Source: Oceanobacillus arenosus (GTDB taxonomy: Bacteria; Bacillota; Bacilli; Bacillales; Amphibacillaceae). Taken from it: 64,000 nt of DNA. Positions 24,579 to 33,261 of this stretch are shown in pieces. Below the pieces are notes generated by a model, which ran no database searches, was not told where the DNA came from, and saw only the letters and a list, made by a program, of their open reading frames with translations. Positions within the stretch are counted from its first letter, which is position 1. Each line of letters begins with the position of its first letter. The DNA lies in the NCBI RefSeq assembly GCF_003369575.1, contig NZ_PIOC01000016.1:1-64000 (forward strand), written 5' to 3'. Made by a program: the position numbers and the translations under genes.

Positions 24579-25627
24579 ATATGATTATCAGACACATTAT
24601 TATGGCGGTTGTTTGTAGTTTGTTATTAGCCGCATTGCTGATTGGAGTAACGTTTATTGCTTTTTCATTAGACATGCCAAATGGCTGGCCGGCCATTTGG
24701 GAGCAGCAAATTGGCGATGTTTCCTATCTATTAACGACAATCGGGATTGTAGTCGTTTTTGGTACAATTATTGGGATTGCTACTGGTTGGTACTGGAAGG
24801 AGCGGCTTTACCAAATTGATCGCAAACTTGATGAACTTGTAAAGGGACAGAAGCTTTCATTAAATGATGAGTCATACAAAGAACTCGATAGCATCCAAGA
24901 GCGGATGTTTCAAATCCAAGATAAATTCAGGAATCAGGCGGAACATGCACAGCGGCTTGCGACAGAACGTGCACGTGAACGTGAGGTTAGTCTCCAGGAA
25001 ATTGTTGTCCAGGAAAGGAATCGTCTAGCACGTGAATTACATGATTCGGTGAGCCAGCAATTATTTGCGGCATCAATGATGATGTCAGCCATTAATGAGA
25101 TGAATCCACCGCAAGATGGGAAATTCAAACAACAATTACAAATGGTCGAGAAAATGATCCATCAATCCCAGCTTGAGATGCGCGCATTACTTTTACATTT
25201 ACGTCCAGTTGCACTAAAAGGCAAGTCACTCAAGGAAGGTGTGGAAGAACTACTATTAGAGCTTACACAAAAGGTGCCAATGGAAATTGATGCAAAGGTC
25301 GAGGGATTCCGAGTTGACAAAGGGGTGGAGGACCAGCTGTTCCGCATCTTACAGGAGTCTTTATCAAACACCTTAAGACATGCGAAAGCAAGTCTATTAC
25401 AAGTTCTGTTAATTGAACGAGATGAAACGGTCATCTTGCGTGTGGAAGACAATGGGATTGGCTTTAATCTAGAGCAAGTGAAAACAAGCTCATATGGCAT
25501 GCAAAATATGCGGGAGCGCGCCTATGAGGTTGGTGGAACGTTTAAAGTAATTAGTGTACCGAATGAGGGGACAAGATTAGAAGTGAAGGTTCCAGTATTG
25601 CGGAAGGAGGATGTGACCGATGATTAA
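24575..25627 (+). CDS. liaS: Sensor histidine kinase LiaS
   Basis: The 350-residue kinase has two membrane segments (residues 5-30 and 47-70) with a very short extracellular loop, the mark of intramembrane-sensing kinases. A HAMP-like linker and coiled coil lead to the HisKA_3 box [20 protein letters not shown] with the phosphorylated His. The HATPase region has QDSL-like [29 protein letters not shown] and [10 protein letters not shown]. It overlaps liaF by 4 bases and liaR by 8 bases. It phosphorylates LiaR when lipid II cycle inhibitors relieve LiaF inhibition. Confidence 0.93.
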   Translation: MNMIIRHIIMAVVCSLLLAALLIGVTFIAFSLDMPNGWPAIWEQQIGDVSYLLTTIGIVVVFGTIIGIATGWYWKERLYQIDRKLDELVKGQKLSLNDESYKELDSIQERMFQIQDKFRNQAEHAQRLATERAREREVSLQEIVVQERNRLARELHDSVSQQLFAASMMMSAINEMNPPQDGKFKQQLQMVEKMIHQSQLEMRALLLHLRPVALKGKSLKEGVEELLLELTQKVPMEIDAKVEGFRVDKGVEDQLFRILQESLSNTLRHAKASLLQVLLIERDETVILRVEDNGIGFNLEQVKTSSYGMQNMRERAYEVGGTFKVISVPNEGTRLEVKVPVLRKEDVTDD

Positions 25628-26252
25628 AGTTTTATTCGCAGATGATCATGAGATGGTACGGATTGGTGTATCGGCCTATCTCTCTGCACAGCCTGATATT
25701 GAAATTGTTGCAGAGGCAGATGACGGGGCACCTGCAGTAGATCTCGCGTTGAAATTAAAACCGGATATTATTTTGATGGATCTAGTTATGAAGGAAATGG
25801 ATGGAATTGAAGCGACACGTAAGATTATTGAGCAATGGCCTGAAGCAAAAATTATCATCGTTACTAGTTTTCTTGATGATGAAAAGGTATATCCAGCCCT
25901 TGAAGCTGGAGCAACAAGCTATATGTTAAAGACATCGAAGGCAGAGGAAATTGCAAAAGCTATTCGTGCAACCCATGGTGGCCAATCTATTTTGGAGCCG
26001 GAAGTAACAGGGAAAATTATGACGAAGATGCGTGAAAAACCGGAAGTGAATTTACATGATCAATTAACAGAACGAGAAATGGAAATTCTACTGTTAATTG
26101 CGCAAGGTAACTCCAACCAAGAAATAGCCGATCAGCTCTATATCGCATTAAAAACGGTAAAAGTTCATGTTAGTAATATATTAGGAAAGCTGGAAGTACA
26201 GGACCGAACACAGGCTGTAATCTATGCATTTAAACATGATCTCGTAGACTGA
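25620..26252 (+). CDS. liaR: Response regulator LiaR
   Basis: The 210-residue NarL/FixJ-family regulator has a receiver domain with the acidic pair in FADDHEM, phospho-Asp in [15 protein letters not shown], and Thr and Lys in IIIVTSF and SYMLKTS. The C-terminal LuxR-type helix-turn-helix is [20 protein letters not shown] followed by [20 protein letters not shown]. It is the partner of LiaS and the last gene of the lia operon, followed by a terminator. It should activate the liaI-liaH promoter; I could not identify its operator with confidence. Confidence 0.93.
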   Translation: MIKVLFADDHEMVRIGVSAYLSAQPDIEIVAEADDGAPAVDLALKLKPDIILMDLVMKEMDGIEATRKIIEQWPEAKIIIVTSFLDDEKVYPALEAGATSYMLKTSKAEEIAKAIRATHGGQSILEPEVTGKIMTKMREKPEVNLHDQLTEREMEILLLIAQGNSNQEIADQLYIALKTVKVHVSNILGKLEVQDRTQAVIYAFKHDLVD

Positions 26253-26267
26253 ATTACAGAAAAAGAC

Positions 26268-26309
26268 AAAAAACTACCTATTCCTATACAGGAAATGAGT
26301 AGTTTTTTT
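26268..26309 (+). terminator. Terminator after liaR
   Basis: AAAAAACTAC (26268-26277) pairs with GTAGTTTTTT (26299-26308), with inner TTCCT/AGGAA pairing and a T run. Confidence 0.85.
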
Positions 26310-26346
26310 ATTATAAAGAAGAAAAATGTCACTTTTGAAATATAAC

Positions 26347-26390
26347 TGTAATATTTCTATAATATGCATGACATTTTTAGATGCTATAAT
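26347..26390 (+). promoter_or_regulatory. cwlO promoter with candidate WalR (YycF) site
   Basis: TGTAAT-ATTTC-TATAAT at 26347-26363 differs by one base from the WalR consensus of two TGTAA(T/A/C) hexamers 5 bases apart. An extended -10 box TGCTATAAT lies at 26382-26390, which places the candidate site just upstream of the -35 position, where an activator would bind. cwlO is a known WalR-activated gene in B. subtilis. Basis: motif match plus established regulation. Confidence 0.4.
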
Positions 26391-26514
26391 GCATCTTGTG
26401 TAGGAAAATATACTTATAAAATAAAGAGATCACATAACTGCAAATGAAAACAGAGTGATATACATACATAGAGTGTTTTGCGGTGATGTAAATTGGGAAG
26501 CGAGGATTTTGAAA

Positions 26515-27792
26515 TTGAATAAAGTATTGATTACAGTAACCGCAGCAGCTGTGGTTGGTTTAGGTAGCTCGTTCTTTGGTGCACAAACGACCCATGCTGA
26601 AACAATTGGTGAATTAGAAGCAAAACAAGCGCAAATTCAAGATGACCGTAATGAACTTAAAGCAAACCTCTCAGACGCAGAAGCAGAAATTGCGGATGTT
26701 TTGATTCAATTAGAAGAATTGAACAATGAGATTACAAAGGTTAATGATGCATTAAATGAAAATAACAACATGATTAGCCAAACAGAAACAGATATTAAGG
26801 CGAAGGAATCAGAAGTTACACAACTTGAAGAGGAAATCGCAGAACTCGAAGCAGCAATCGAAAAACGCTTTGAAATTCTTAAAGAACGCGCAATCTCTTA
26901 TCAAAAATCTGGTGGATCGATTAGCTATTTGGAAGTTATCTTTGGTTCACAAAGTTTTGGTGACTTTTTAAGCCGTGTATCTGCAGTAAACAAGATTGCT
27001 GAATCAGATGCAGCCTTAATGGAAAAGCAAGAAAGTGATAAGATAGAAGTAGAGGAAAAACAAAATACTGTTTTAGATAAGCTAGAAGAATTAAACGGCT
27101 TGAAGGTTGAACTTGAAGGAATGCAAGCTGTAATCGAAAAGCAAAAAGAAGAAAATGAAGCGAAAAAAGCTCAATTAAGCGAAAAAAAATCTGAGCTAGC
27201 TACATTAGCAGCAGATTTAAAGATTGAAGATAGAAATCTAGCATCACTAGAGTCTGAAGTGAAAAATAGCATTGAAGTTGCATCACAACCAGTTCCAGTT
27301 GTAACTGTTGCAACAGAAGCTACTAATAATAATGGAACGAATGCAAACAACGAAGTAACAAAAGCAGAACCAACTACGAAGCAAGCACAAGCATCAACCA
27401 ATGCACCAGCACGTTCAACTGGTGGTGGAAATATCGATATAGCAATCAATGCTGGATTTGCTCATCTTGGCACGCCATATGTATGGGGTGGTAAGGGGCC
27501 AGGTGGATTTGACTGTTCAGGTTTCGTATCATGGGCATTTGCTCAGGCAGGAATTTCAATTCCATCAAGTACTGCTGCATTACAGAGTACAGGTACAAAG
27601 GTTTCAGCAAGCAATATGCAACCAGGCGATATCGTATTCTTTAATACGTATAAAAAAAATGGGCATGTAGGTATCTATCTCGGTGGCGGTAAATTTATCG
27701 GTTCACAAGATTCAGGATTAGGTGTAGCAGATATGACATCTGGTTACTGGAAGGATCATTTCTCAGGGCATGTACGTAGTGTTGTAAGATAA
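26515..27792 (+). CDS. cwlO: CwlO-type peptidoglycan DL-endopeptidase (NlpC/P60)
   Basis: The secreted protein of about 425 residues has a signal peptide ending TTHA-ETIGELEAKQ. Residues 25-250 are a long coiled coil as in B. subtilis CwlO, followed by a Thr/Asn/Ala-rich linker. The C-terminal 120 residues are an NlpC/P60 domain with FDCSGFVSWAFAQAG (catalytic Cys), KNGHVGIYLGGGKFIGS (catalytic His) and ending SGHVRSVVR. CwlO cleaves D-Glu-DAP bonds during lateral wall growth and is regulated by FtsEX and WalR. I start at the TTG at 26515 (MNKVLITV) because GAGGA precedes it; the frame is open further upstream without a ribosome site. Confidence 0.88.
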   Translation: MNKVLITVTAAAVVGLGSSFFGAQTTHAETIGELEAKQAQIQDDRNELKANLSDAEAEIADVLIQLEELNNEITKVNDALNENNNMISQTETDIKAKESEVTQLEEEIAELEAAIEKRFEILKERAISYQKSGGSISYLEVIFGSQSFGDFLSRVSAVNKIAESDAALMEKQESDKIEVEEKQNTVLDKLEELNGLKVELEGMQAVIEKQKEENEAKKAQLSEKKSELATLAADLKIEDRNLASLESEVKNSIEVASQPVPVVTVATEATNNNGTNANNEVTKAEPTTKQAQASTNAPARSTGGGNIDIAINAGFAHLGTPYVWGGKGPGGFDCSGFVSWAFAQAGISIPSSTAALQSTGTKVSASNMQPGDIVFFNTYKKNGHVGIYLGGGKFIGSQDSGLGVADMTSGYWKDHFSGHVRSVVR

Positions 27793-27806
27793 TAGTTTAA
27801 GAGATA

Positions 27807-27838
27807 GGGCATCCATCAAGATGATGGATGCCCTTTTT
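27807..27838. terminator. Terminator between cwlO and the convergent yitT-like gene
   Basis: A perfect 11-bp stem, GGGCATCCATC (27807-27817) with GATGGATGCCC (27823-27833), is followed by TTTTT on the + strand. Confidence 0.9.
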
Positions 27839-27844
27839 ACTTAT

Positions 27845-28429
27845 TCATCCATTTCTCATTGAAAATTTCTTTAGAAATAAAAACGTTGTACAATCAATGG
27901 CAAGTACCATGATACAGGAATAGAAGAAGGTTACTTCTGGAATAACGAACCAGCCAATAGATAGCACAAAGCAATCAATAATGAAAATAAATATACCAGG
28001 ATTCCTTTTCGTTATATTGGAGACGATTAATGCTAAAAGATCTGTACCGCCTGTACTAATTTCATTTGCCATCATAATGCCAATTCCAGAACCAATGAAC
28101 AGCCCAGCAAGTAGTGCACTGATTAATATTGGTATTTCCCCACTATTCCAAAATGAAACAAAATGGAAAACATCAATAAATAGTGAAGAAATGAGTAGAC
28201 CATGAATCCCGTTGTAAAAGTAACTTCTGTAATAATTAAAGGCAATGATATATAGCGGGATACTTACTAAAATAATGGTGAATCCGGGCTTTAATCCAAA
28301 TGCATAATTTAGAATCAATCCAATCCCAATTATTCCTCCATCAAGTAAACGATATGGGATAACAAAATAATTCACACCAATGCCAATGCAGAGACTTCCA
28401 ACGATAATCGATATGCCTATTTTTAACAC
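27845..28429 (-). CDS. YitT family membrane protein
   Basis: The 194-residue protein has five membrane segments: a start GISIIVGSLCIGIGVNYFVIPYRLLDGG and SGIGIMMANEISTGGTDLLA, both characteristic of the YitT/DUF161 family. It lacks the C-terminal cytoplasmic DUF2179 domain found in many relatives, so it is the short form. The function is unknown, and a transport role is only suggested by the fold. The start is a GTG behind AAGGTGG. It converges on cwlO with a shared terminator. Confidence 0.85.
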   Translation of the reverse strand: MLKIGISIIVGSLCIGIGVNYFVIPYRLLDGGIIGIGLILNYAFGLKPGFTIILVSIPLYIIAFNYYRSYFYNGIHGLLISSLFIDVFHFVSFWNSGEIPILISALLAGLFIGSGIGIMMANEISTGGTDLLALIVSNITKRNPGIFIFIIDCFVLSIGWFVIPEVTFFYSCIMVLAIDCTTFLFLKKFSMRNG

Positions 28430-28687
28430 GGGATACCCACCTTGTCCAATTCGACCACCTGTTTCGTAAAAAGAGTCTTGTTGTATAATCGTATGATAAT
28501 GAAATAAATGTAGACTTATTTTTCTCTGTATAATATAATTTAGTTTAAGAAAGTAGGTGATTCAATGGGAAGGTGAAATTATATGGACAATTCAATTATC
28601 GTTCACTTATATATTTTTTACCCAAGATGTTGAATCATTTACTATTTAATCGTTCGTGCTTATTATCCGGAACATTTAGAGATAATC

Positions 28688-28731
28688 AGGAGGTGAATTC
28701 CTTGTATCGTTTGATACAAGGGACTTAATTG
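28688..28731 (+). promoter_or_regulatory. Unusual translation start: hairpin between SD and TTG
   Basis: AGGAGGTGA at 28688-28696 is the only strong ribosome site but lies 35 bases before the TTG at 28729. A perfect 9-bp hairpin (CCTTGTATC 28700-28708, loop GTTT, GATACAAGG 28713-28721) sits between. Looping it out leaves about 13 bases. Alternatively TTG at 28702 starts an 8-codon leader (MYRLIQGT) whose TAA directly abuts the main TTG in the same frame. Confidence 0.55.
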
Positions 28732-30024
28732 GACATAGCGACCCTATGGAATTTACTAGCAGTCGCCATACTGTTAATGTTTACAGCTTTTTTTGTTATG
28801 GCAGAATTTGCAATCGTAAAGGTGCGTAGTACACAGCTTGAACAGCTTATTGAGAATGGAAATAAAAGGGCGGTTTATGCGAAACAAGTGGTAACCCATC
28901 TTGACGAATATTTATCAGCTTGTCAATTAGGAATAACGATTACGGCCTTAGGTATCGGTCGTTTAGCAGAACCAACGTTTGAGAAAATGCTCCATCCACT
29001 TGTCGATCAATTACCGATGAGTAGTGCGCTTGTAACGACATTTTCAATTGCTATTTCATTCTTGTTTGCTACCTTTCTTCATGTTGTTGTTGGGGAACTA
29101 GCTCCCAAGACATTAGCAATTCAAAAGGCTGAGCAAGTGACACTGTGGACAGCGAGACCATTGATGTGGTTTTACCGACTGTTATACCCATTCATTTGGC
29201 TATTAAATGGATCAGCAAGATTATTGGCCCGTGCCGCTGGATTAGATCCAATGTCAGGTCACGAAGAATCACATAGTGAAGAAGAATTGCGATTAATATT
29301 AGCTGACAGCTATGAAAACGGTGAAATTAATCAATCAGAAATGATGTATGTAAACAATATTTTTGAATTTGATGAAAGAGTAACGAGAGAAATAATGGTT
29401 CCTCGTACTGAAATTGTTTGCTTCTATTTAGAAGATAGTTTCGATGAGAATATTGATATTACTCGTACAGGACAATTTACAAGATATCCTGTTGCAGATG
29501 AAGATAAAGATAATATTATTGGTTTGGTAAATTTAAAAGAAATATTTACCGCGCAAATTGATGAGGATAAACCACCCTCAATTGAGAAATTCATTCGTCC
29601 AATTATTCATGTATCGGAAGCAACCCCAATCAAAGAGCTCTTACTAAAGATGCAAAAAGAACGTATCCATATGGCAATTGTCAATGATGAATACGGTGGG
29701 ACTGCTGGACTTGTAACAGTTGAAGATATATTAGAAGAAATTGTTGGAGAAATACAAGATGAATTTGACGTCAATGAAATACCGATGATTGATGTCGTTG
29801 ATGATGAAACAACAGTTGTTTCTGGTAAATTACAATTGGACGAAGTTAATGAAAGATTAGGTATTACGATTGAGGATGAAGAAGTGGATACAATTGGTGG
29901 CTGGGTGTTTACGAATAACCTAGACGCAAAAGAAGGAACAACAATTGACCACGAAGGATACCAATTCATTATCGATGAGATGGATGGCTATCAAATTAAA
30001 AAAGTCAAAATCGTGAAGGCCTAA
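28729..30024 (+). CDS. CNNM/CBS-domain transporter (hemolysin C family, MpfA/YugS-like)
   Basis: The 431-residue membrane protein starts at a TTG. Residues 1-190 are the DUF21/CNNM transmembrane domain: FFVMAEFAIVKVRSTQLEQL, LDEYLSACQLGITITALGIG and VVGELAPKTLAIQKAE. Residues 200-330 are a CBS pair (REIMVPRTEIVCF, MAIVNDEYGGTAGLVTVEDI), and the end is a CorC_HlyC domain (VSGKLQLDEVNERLG, VDTIGGWVFTN). Such proteins export magnesium or other cations and affect Mg resistance. The haemolysin name is historical. The start context is described separately. It is followed by the guanidine riboswitch of the next operon. Confidence 0.9.
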   Translation: MDIATLWNLLAVAILLMFTAFFVMAEFAIVKVRSTQLEQLIENGNKRAVYAKQVVTHLDEYLSACQLGITITALGIGRLAEPTFEKMLHPLVDQLPMSSALVTTFSIAISFLFATFLHVVVGELAPKTLAIQKAEQVTLWTARPLMWFYRLLYPFIWLLNGSARLLARAAGLDPMSGHEESHSEEELRLILADSYENGEINQSEMMYVNNIFEFDERVTREIMVPRTEIVCFYLEDSFDENIDITRTGQFTRYPVADEDKDNIIGLVNLKEIFTAQIDEDKPPSIEKFIRPIIHVSEATPIKELLLKMQKERIHMAIVNDEYGGTAGLVTVEDILEEIVGEIQDEFDVNEIPMIDVVDDETTVVSGKLQLDEVNERLGITIEDEEVDTIGGWVFTNNLDAKEGTTIDHEGYQFIIDEMDGYQIKKVKIVKA

Positions 30025-30039
30025 GCATTAATTAAAAGT

Positions 30040-30160
30040 TTTCTAGGGTTCCGCAAATCATTTGGTCTGGACCGAGAGAAAGCGCGTGAAGTGTTCACGT
30101 ACACGGAGGGACAAAAGCCCGGGAGGATATCTTATAACAGATATCTTTCCGGGATTTTTA
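30040..30160 (+). ncRNA. Guanidine-I (ykkC) riboswitch with terminator
   Basis: The leader contains CTAGGGTTCCGCA, GGTCTGGACCGAGAGAAAG, ACACGGAGGGACAAAAGCCC and GGGAGGA in the order and wording of the ykkC guanidine-I aptamer. A terminator stem (30118-30132 with 30139-30153, then TTTTT) overlaps the aptamer's last strand, so guanidine binding would favour antitermination. It directly precedes two SMR transporter genes, the classic guanidine exporter context. Confidence 0.92.
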
Positions 30161-30188
30161 TATTTTTTTAAAATAAGGAGTGTCAAAG

Positions 30189-30530
30189 ATGAAACGAGAT
30201 TGGAGTATCATTTTTTTAGCTGGAATACTTGAAATAGGCTGGGTGATTGGTTTAAATCATTCCTATAATTGGTGGACCTGGGGATTAACATTATTTGCGA
30301 TTTATTTTAGTATGCACTTATTAATTATTGGCTCGAAAAGATTGCCAGTAGGGACAACTTATGCTGTATTTACAGGGATGGGAACTTCGGGAACAGTCAT
30401 TTTAGAAATACTAGTATTTGGAGAGGCATTCCAACTAACAAAAGTCCTATTAATTTTATTATTAGTTTGTGGAGTTATTGGATTATTAACGATAACGGGA
30501 AGTAATGAAAAGGAAGGTGGGCAAGCATAA
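30189..30530 (+). CDS. ykkC: SMR-family guanidinium exporter subunit YkkC-like
   Basis: The protein of about 113 residues has four membrane helices and the small multidrug resistance signature: SIIFLAGILEIGWVIGLNHS with the essential helix-1 Glu, LPVGTTYAVFTGMGTSG and LEILVFGE. In the Gdx/YkkC group, paired subunits export guanidinium in exchange for protons. Control by a guanidine-I riboswitch makes this assignment firm. The ATG at 30189 follows AAGGAG. Its stop overlaps the start of the next gene (TAATG), so the two subunits are made together. Confidence 0.92.
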   Translation: MKRDWSIIFLAGILEIGWVIGLNHSYNWWTWGLTLFAIYFSMHLLIIGSKRLPVGTTYAVFTGMGTSGTVILEILVFGEAFQLTKVLLILLLVCGVIGLLTITGSNEKEGGQA

Positions 30531-30844
30531 TGGATTGGATCTTTTTGATAATTGCAAGTTCCGGTGAAATTTTTGGTGTAATGGGTATTAATCGGGTAAA
30601 TCATGAGCGAAGTATTGCTTCCTTTGCTTTGCTTATTGGCGGTTTTTCATTGAGCTTTTTCTTCCTTGCGCTGGCAATGCAAACAATTCCAATGGGGACT
30701 GCTTATGCAGTATGGACAGGAATTGGGACAGCTGGAAGTGCCATTATTGGTATGTTACTATTTAATGAGTCAAGAGATTGGCGGAGAATGCTATTTATTG
30801 CAATGATTTTAACGGCAGCAGTGGGTTTGAAGTTGATTAGTTAA
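30530..30844 (+). CDS. ykkD: SMR-family guanidinium exporter subunit YkkD-like
   Basis: The 104-residue partner of the previous SMR protein has four helices. SSGEIFGVMGIN carries the helix-1 Glu, and IPMGTAYAVWTGIGTAGSAIIGMLLFNE matches the family signature. It overlaps the upstream gene by one base. Known YkkCD-type pairs form heterodimeric dual-topology exporters. The gene ends the guanidine-regulated operon; no strong terminator is visible after it. Confidence 0.92.
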   Translation: MDWIFLIIASSGEIFGVMGINRVNHERSIASFALLIGGFSLSFFFLALAMQTIPMGTAYAVWTGIGTAGSAIIGMLLFNESRDWRRMLFIAMILTAAVGLKLIS

Positions 30845-31017
30845 CAGGTTTATAATGAAAGATCTGTAGGAGTTATGCAAAACTTCATTGGATTTTATAA
30901 AATGCCTTTATCAATTATGGTAATAGTGTTGAAATTATTAATCTGCATTAATGAAAGCAATTAATATATTTTTTTGTGAGGGTTTTAGTTTAAGAAGAAA
31001 TATTTTAAATGGAGTGA

Positions 31018-31473
31018 TTGAGGTTGAATTATCGTAAAGCGAAAATTAACGATATAGATAAATTGATTGAGTTAAGAAAAAGACAACTGGTGGATGAGGG
31101 GATAGAGCCAAATATAGACATTGATATGGAGCTAAAGATATTCTTTCATAATAAATTAACGGATGGCTCTTTAATTCAATTGTTAGCAGAGGATAATGGG
31201 AAAATTATTGCATGTGGTGCAATAATCTATTATGACTTTCCTCCTACATATACTAATAAAAGTGGAAGAAAGGCTTATATTACGAATATGTTTACGGAAG
31301 AAAACTATCGTGGTCAAGGTATAGCGACTAATTTATTGACTAAATTAGTTGGTGAAGCTAAGGCTGCTGGTATTTCAAAAATATGGCTTGGTGCTTCAAA
31401 ATTAGGTAGACCGGTATATAAAAAGTTTGGGTTCACAGAAACAGATGAATGGTTGGAATTAAATTATTTGTGA
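31018..31473 (+). CDS. GNAT family N-acetyltransferase
   Basis: The 151-residue single-domain acetyltransferase has YRKAKINDIDKLIELRKRQ at the start, AYITNMFTEENYRGQGIATNLL as acetyl-CoA binding motif A (R/Q-x-x-G-x-G/A), and RPVYKKFGFTETDEWLELNY at the end. The substrate is unknown. The start is a TTG behind GGAGTG. It stands alone and is followed by a terminator shared with the convergent SH3 gene. Confidence 0.85.
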   Translation: MRLNYRKAKINDIDKLIELRKRQLVDEGIEPNIDIDMELKIFFHNKLTDGSLIQLLAEDNGKIIACGAIIYYDFPPTYTNKSGRKAYITNMFTEENYRGQGIATNLLTKLVGEAKAAGISKIWLGASKLGRPVYKKFGFTETDEWLELNYL

Positions 31474-31535
31474 TTGGTGAAGTAAATTAATTAATATCGA
31501 TTAGTTTATATAAATAGCATCAAAGGAAACAAGAA

Positions 31536-31570
31536 AGAGAAATCAGGTTAAATTGATTTCTCTTTTTTTT
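31536..31570. terminator. Terminator between the GNAT gene and the convergent SH3 gene
   Basis: AGAGAAATCA (31536-31545) pairs perfectly with TGATTTCTCT (31554-31563), followed by seven further T residues. Confidence 0.85.
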
Positions 31571-31578
31571 AAAATTAC

Positions 31579-32022
31579 CTATTCCACTACTTCTAAAAAC
31601 TTACCTTTCACATAACCAGTAAATTTGTCTGTAGTCACTTTTACCCAGCCATCAGGGTTATTAATATCTTCTACTTCTAGCTCCTGATCCATTGTCACGA
31701 CACCGACGATATCTGAATCTAAATCTGTTTCACTACGAACATTGAGTAAACTAACGATAACAACTTGAGTGGAGTTGGTAACCGTATCATTCTCTTCTAT
31801 CGTTGCAACATTGGTATTTTCCTGTGATTCCTTTTCCTTACCTGTAGTGGATTCTGATTCCGTACTGGCTTCCGATTTCGTTGCACTGGTAGTAATTGGG
31901 TCAGTCCCAGAAGCTGAGAAATCGGGATTCGTGAAGTTATGCTGCATGAACGCAACAAATACAATGAATGCCAAAGCAATAATTGTCAAAATGAAAATAT
32001 AAAGGCCTTTGTATTTATTCAT
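31579..32022 (-). CDS. Membrane-anchored SH3-domain protein
   Basis: The 147-residue protein has an N-terminal anchor (YIFILTIIALAFIVFVAF), a low-complexity Ser/Thr/Glu-rich extracellular linker (residues 35-80) and a C-terminal bacterial SH3 domain: VVIVSLLNVRSETDLDSDIV, then VEDINNPDGWVKVTTDKFTG and YVKGKFLEVVE. Bacterial SH3 domains commonly bind cell-wall peptides. No catalytic domain is present. GGAGAT precedes the ATG. It lies downstream of, and convergent with, the GNAT gene; I see no functional link. Confidence 0.8.
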   Translation of the reverse strand: MNKYKGLYIFILTIIALAFIVFVAFMQHNFTNPDFSASGTDPITTSATKSEASTESESTTGKEKESQENTNVATIEENDTVTNSTQVVIVSLLNVRSETDLDSDIVGVVTMDQELEVEDINNPDGWVKVTTDKFTGYVKGKFLEVVE

Positions 32023-32129
32023 ATCAAATCTCCTAAATTTTGTTGTCTAACCATGATTATACACTAAAGTAGTCGGAAATTAAATTATCGATTGCAATTT
32101 ATCCCGAATAATGTAGAAGATAACTGCAT

Positions 32130-32474
32130 TTAAAGGATTATCATGATGAGATATACGATAAGAAGAGCGGTCATTAAGGTACTTATAACATAGGAAAAAG
32201 CCGTTCGATAGTTTTTAGCTAGAATCAAATTAATTGTTTCATTCCCAAATGTGGAGAAGGTAGTATATGCACCACAAAATCCGACACCAATAAGCAGCCA
32301 AATCCATTCGTGCAACATTTCATTCAGGCGAAAATGCATAAGTGCCCCCAATAGGATCGAACCAGTAATATTCGCTGTCCATGTACCAATTAAACGTTTC
32401 TCTGTCTTCAGAGAGATGTAATAGCGGGTAATACTACCGAAGAAGCCACCAACTGCAACAAGTAAAATATTCAT
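32130..32474 (-). CDS. crcB: Fluoride channel subunit CrcB/Fluc (second copy)
   Basis: The 114-residue four-helix protein has the Fluc motifs VGGFFGSITRYYIS, NITGSILLGALMHF and GAYTTFSTFGNETINL, the last with the Phe box and TTFST segment of the fluoride pore. Bacillus-type pairs of CrcB proteins form heterodimeric, dual-topology channels that export fluoride. Its ATG overlaps the upstream crcB stop by 4 bases (ATGA). No crcB-motif fluoride riboswitch is present; the pair instead ends the zinc operon znuACB-zur. Confidence 0.9.
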   Translation of the reverse strand: MNILLVAVGGFFGSITRYYISLKTEKRLIGTWTANITGSILLGALMHFRLNEMLHEWIWLLIGVGFCGAYTTFSTFGNETINLILAKNYRTAFSYVISTLMTALLIVYLIMIIL

Positions 32475-32851
32475 CTGGAAACCTGCTTTCTAGCTGCTAT
32501 CATAAAACCTATATAACAGCAGATTAGCCCACCAAGTACACTGATAATAATATATGTAATAGCTAAGCCAAGGCTTGAAGTTAATAATTCAATCGTTTCC
32601 ACTGCAAATGTAGAAAACGTCGTAAATGAACTAATGACTCCCACCGTAAGTGCAGTAAATACTTCTGGCGGGAGTTTCTTCTTGATTGCATCATGGTTCA
32701 TCAAAAAACTAAGAAAAAAACAGCCAATAAAATTGACTGTAAGTGTTGCATATGGAAATCCTGTACCGCTAAAAAGAACAGAGATACTGTAACGGCCGAC
32801 TGCTCCGATGATGCCGCCGATTGCAACAGCCAAGTACGTCTTACGGATCAT
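32471..32851 (-). CDS. crcB: Fluoride channel subunit CrcB/Fluc (first copy)
   Basis: The 126-residue four-helix protein has IGGIIGAVGRYSISVLF, NFIGCFFLSFLMNH and VISSFTTFSTFAVETIELL, matching Fluc/CrcB. It has more residues after helix 4 than its partner, as usual in heterodimeric pairs. It overlaps the zur stop (ATGA) and the next crcB start (ATGA), so all three are translationally coupled. Expression would therefore follow Zur control from the znuA promoter unless an internal promoter exists. Confidence 0.9.
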   Translation of the reverse strand: MIRKTYLAVAIGGIIGAVGRYSISVLFSGTGFPYATLTVNFIGCFFLSFLMNHDAIKKKLPPEVFTALTVGVISSFTTFSTFAVETIELLTSSLGLAITYIIISVLGGLICCYIGFMIAARKQVSR

Positions 32852-33261
32852 GCCTTTTTACATCCTGGGCATAGTCCGTAAATTTCAAACTTATGTCCTT
32901 CAATCTCGTAATTTGCAAGGGCACCAAGTACATCGTTCATCGGGCACACTTCAATTTCTTTCGTTTTTCCACATTCATTACAGATAAAATGATGATGATG
33001 ATGGTGGGTACAATTCATTCGGAATAACCTCTCGCCGTTCAATTCCGTTGATTCTAGAATTCCAACTTCAGAGTATAAATGTAAGTTGCGGTAAATGGTA
33101 TCAAAGCTAATACCGTCGTAGCTTTCCTCTAAATAACTAATTAAATCCTTCGCAGTCCGGTATCCATCTGCTTCATCGAAATAGAATAATATATCCTTCC
33201 GTCTGCCTGTAGCTTTATAGCCTTTATCTTTTAAGAGATCGATTGCTTCATCTATATTCAT
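32848..33261 (-). CDS. zur: Zinc uptake regulator Zur (Fur family)
   Basis: The 137-residue Fur-family repressor has a winged-helix N-terminal domain (KATGRRKDILFYF, GISFDTIYRNLHLYSEVGIL) and a dimerisation and metal domain with NCTHHHHHHFICNECGKT and a C-terminal CPGC, the two CXXC pairs of the structural zinc site. It is the last regulatory gene of a znuACB operon whose promoter has a perfect Zur palindrome, so it is Zur rather than Fur or PerR. The start overlaps the znuB stop (TAATG). It would repress its own operon when zinc is plentiful. Confidence 0.92.
   Translation of the reverse strand: MNIDEAIDLLKDKGYKATGRRKDILFYFDEADGYRTAKDLISYLEESYDGISFDTIYRNLHLYSEVGILESTELNGERLFRMNCTHHHHHHFICNECGKTKEIEVCPMNDVLGALANYEIEGHKFEIYGLCPGCKKA

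Noticed and set aside
32130-32851. Fluoride riboswitch upstream of crcB
   Set aside because: The crcB genes overlap zur directly, leaving no leader, and no crcB-motif RNA is visible in or near the junctions.
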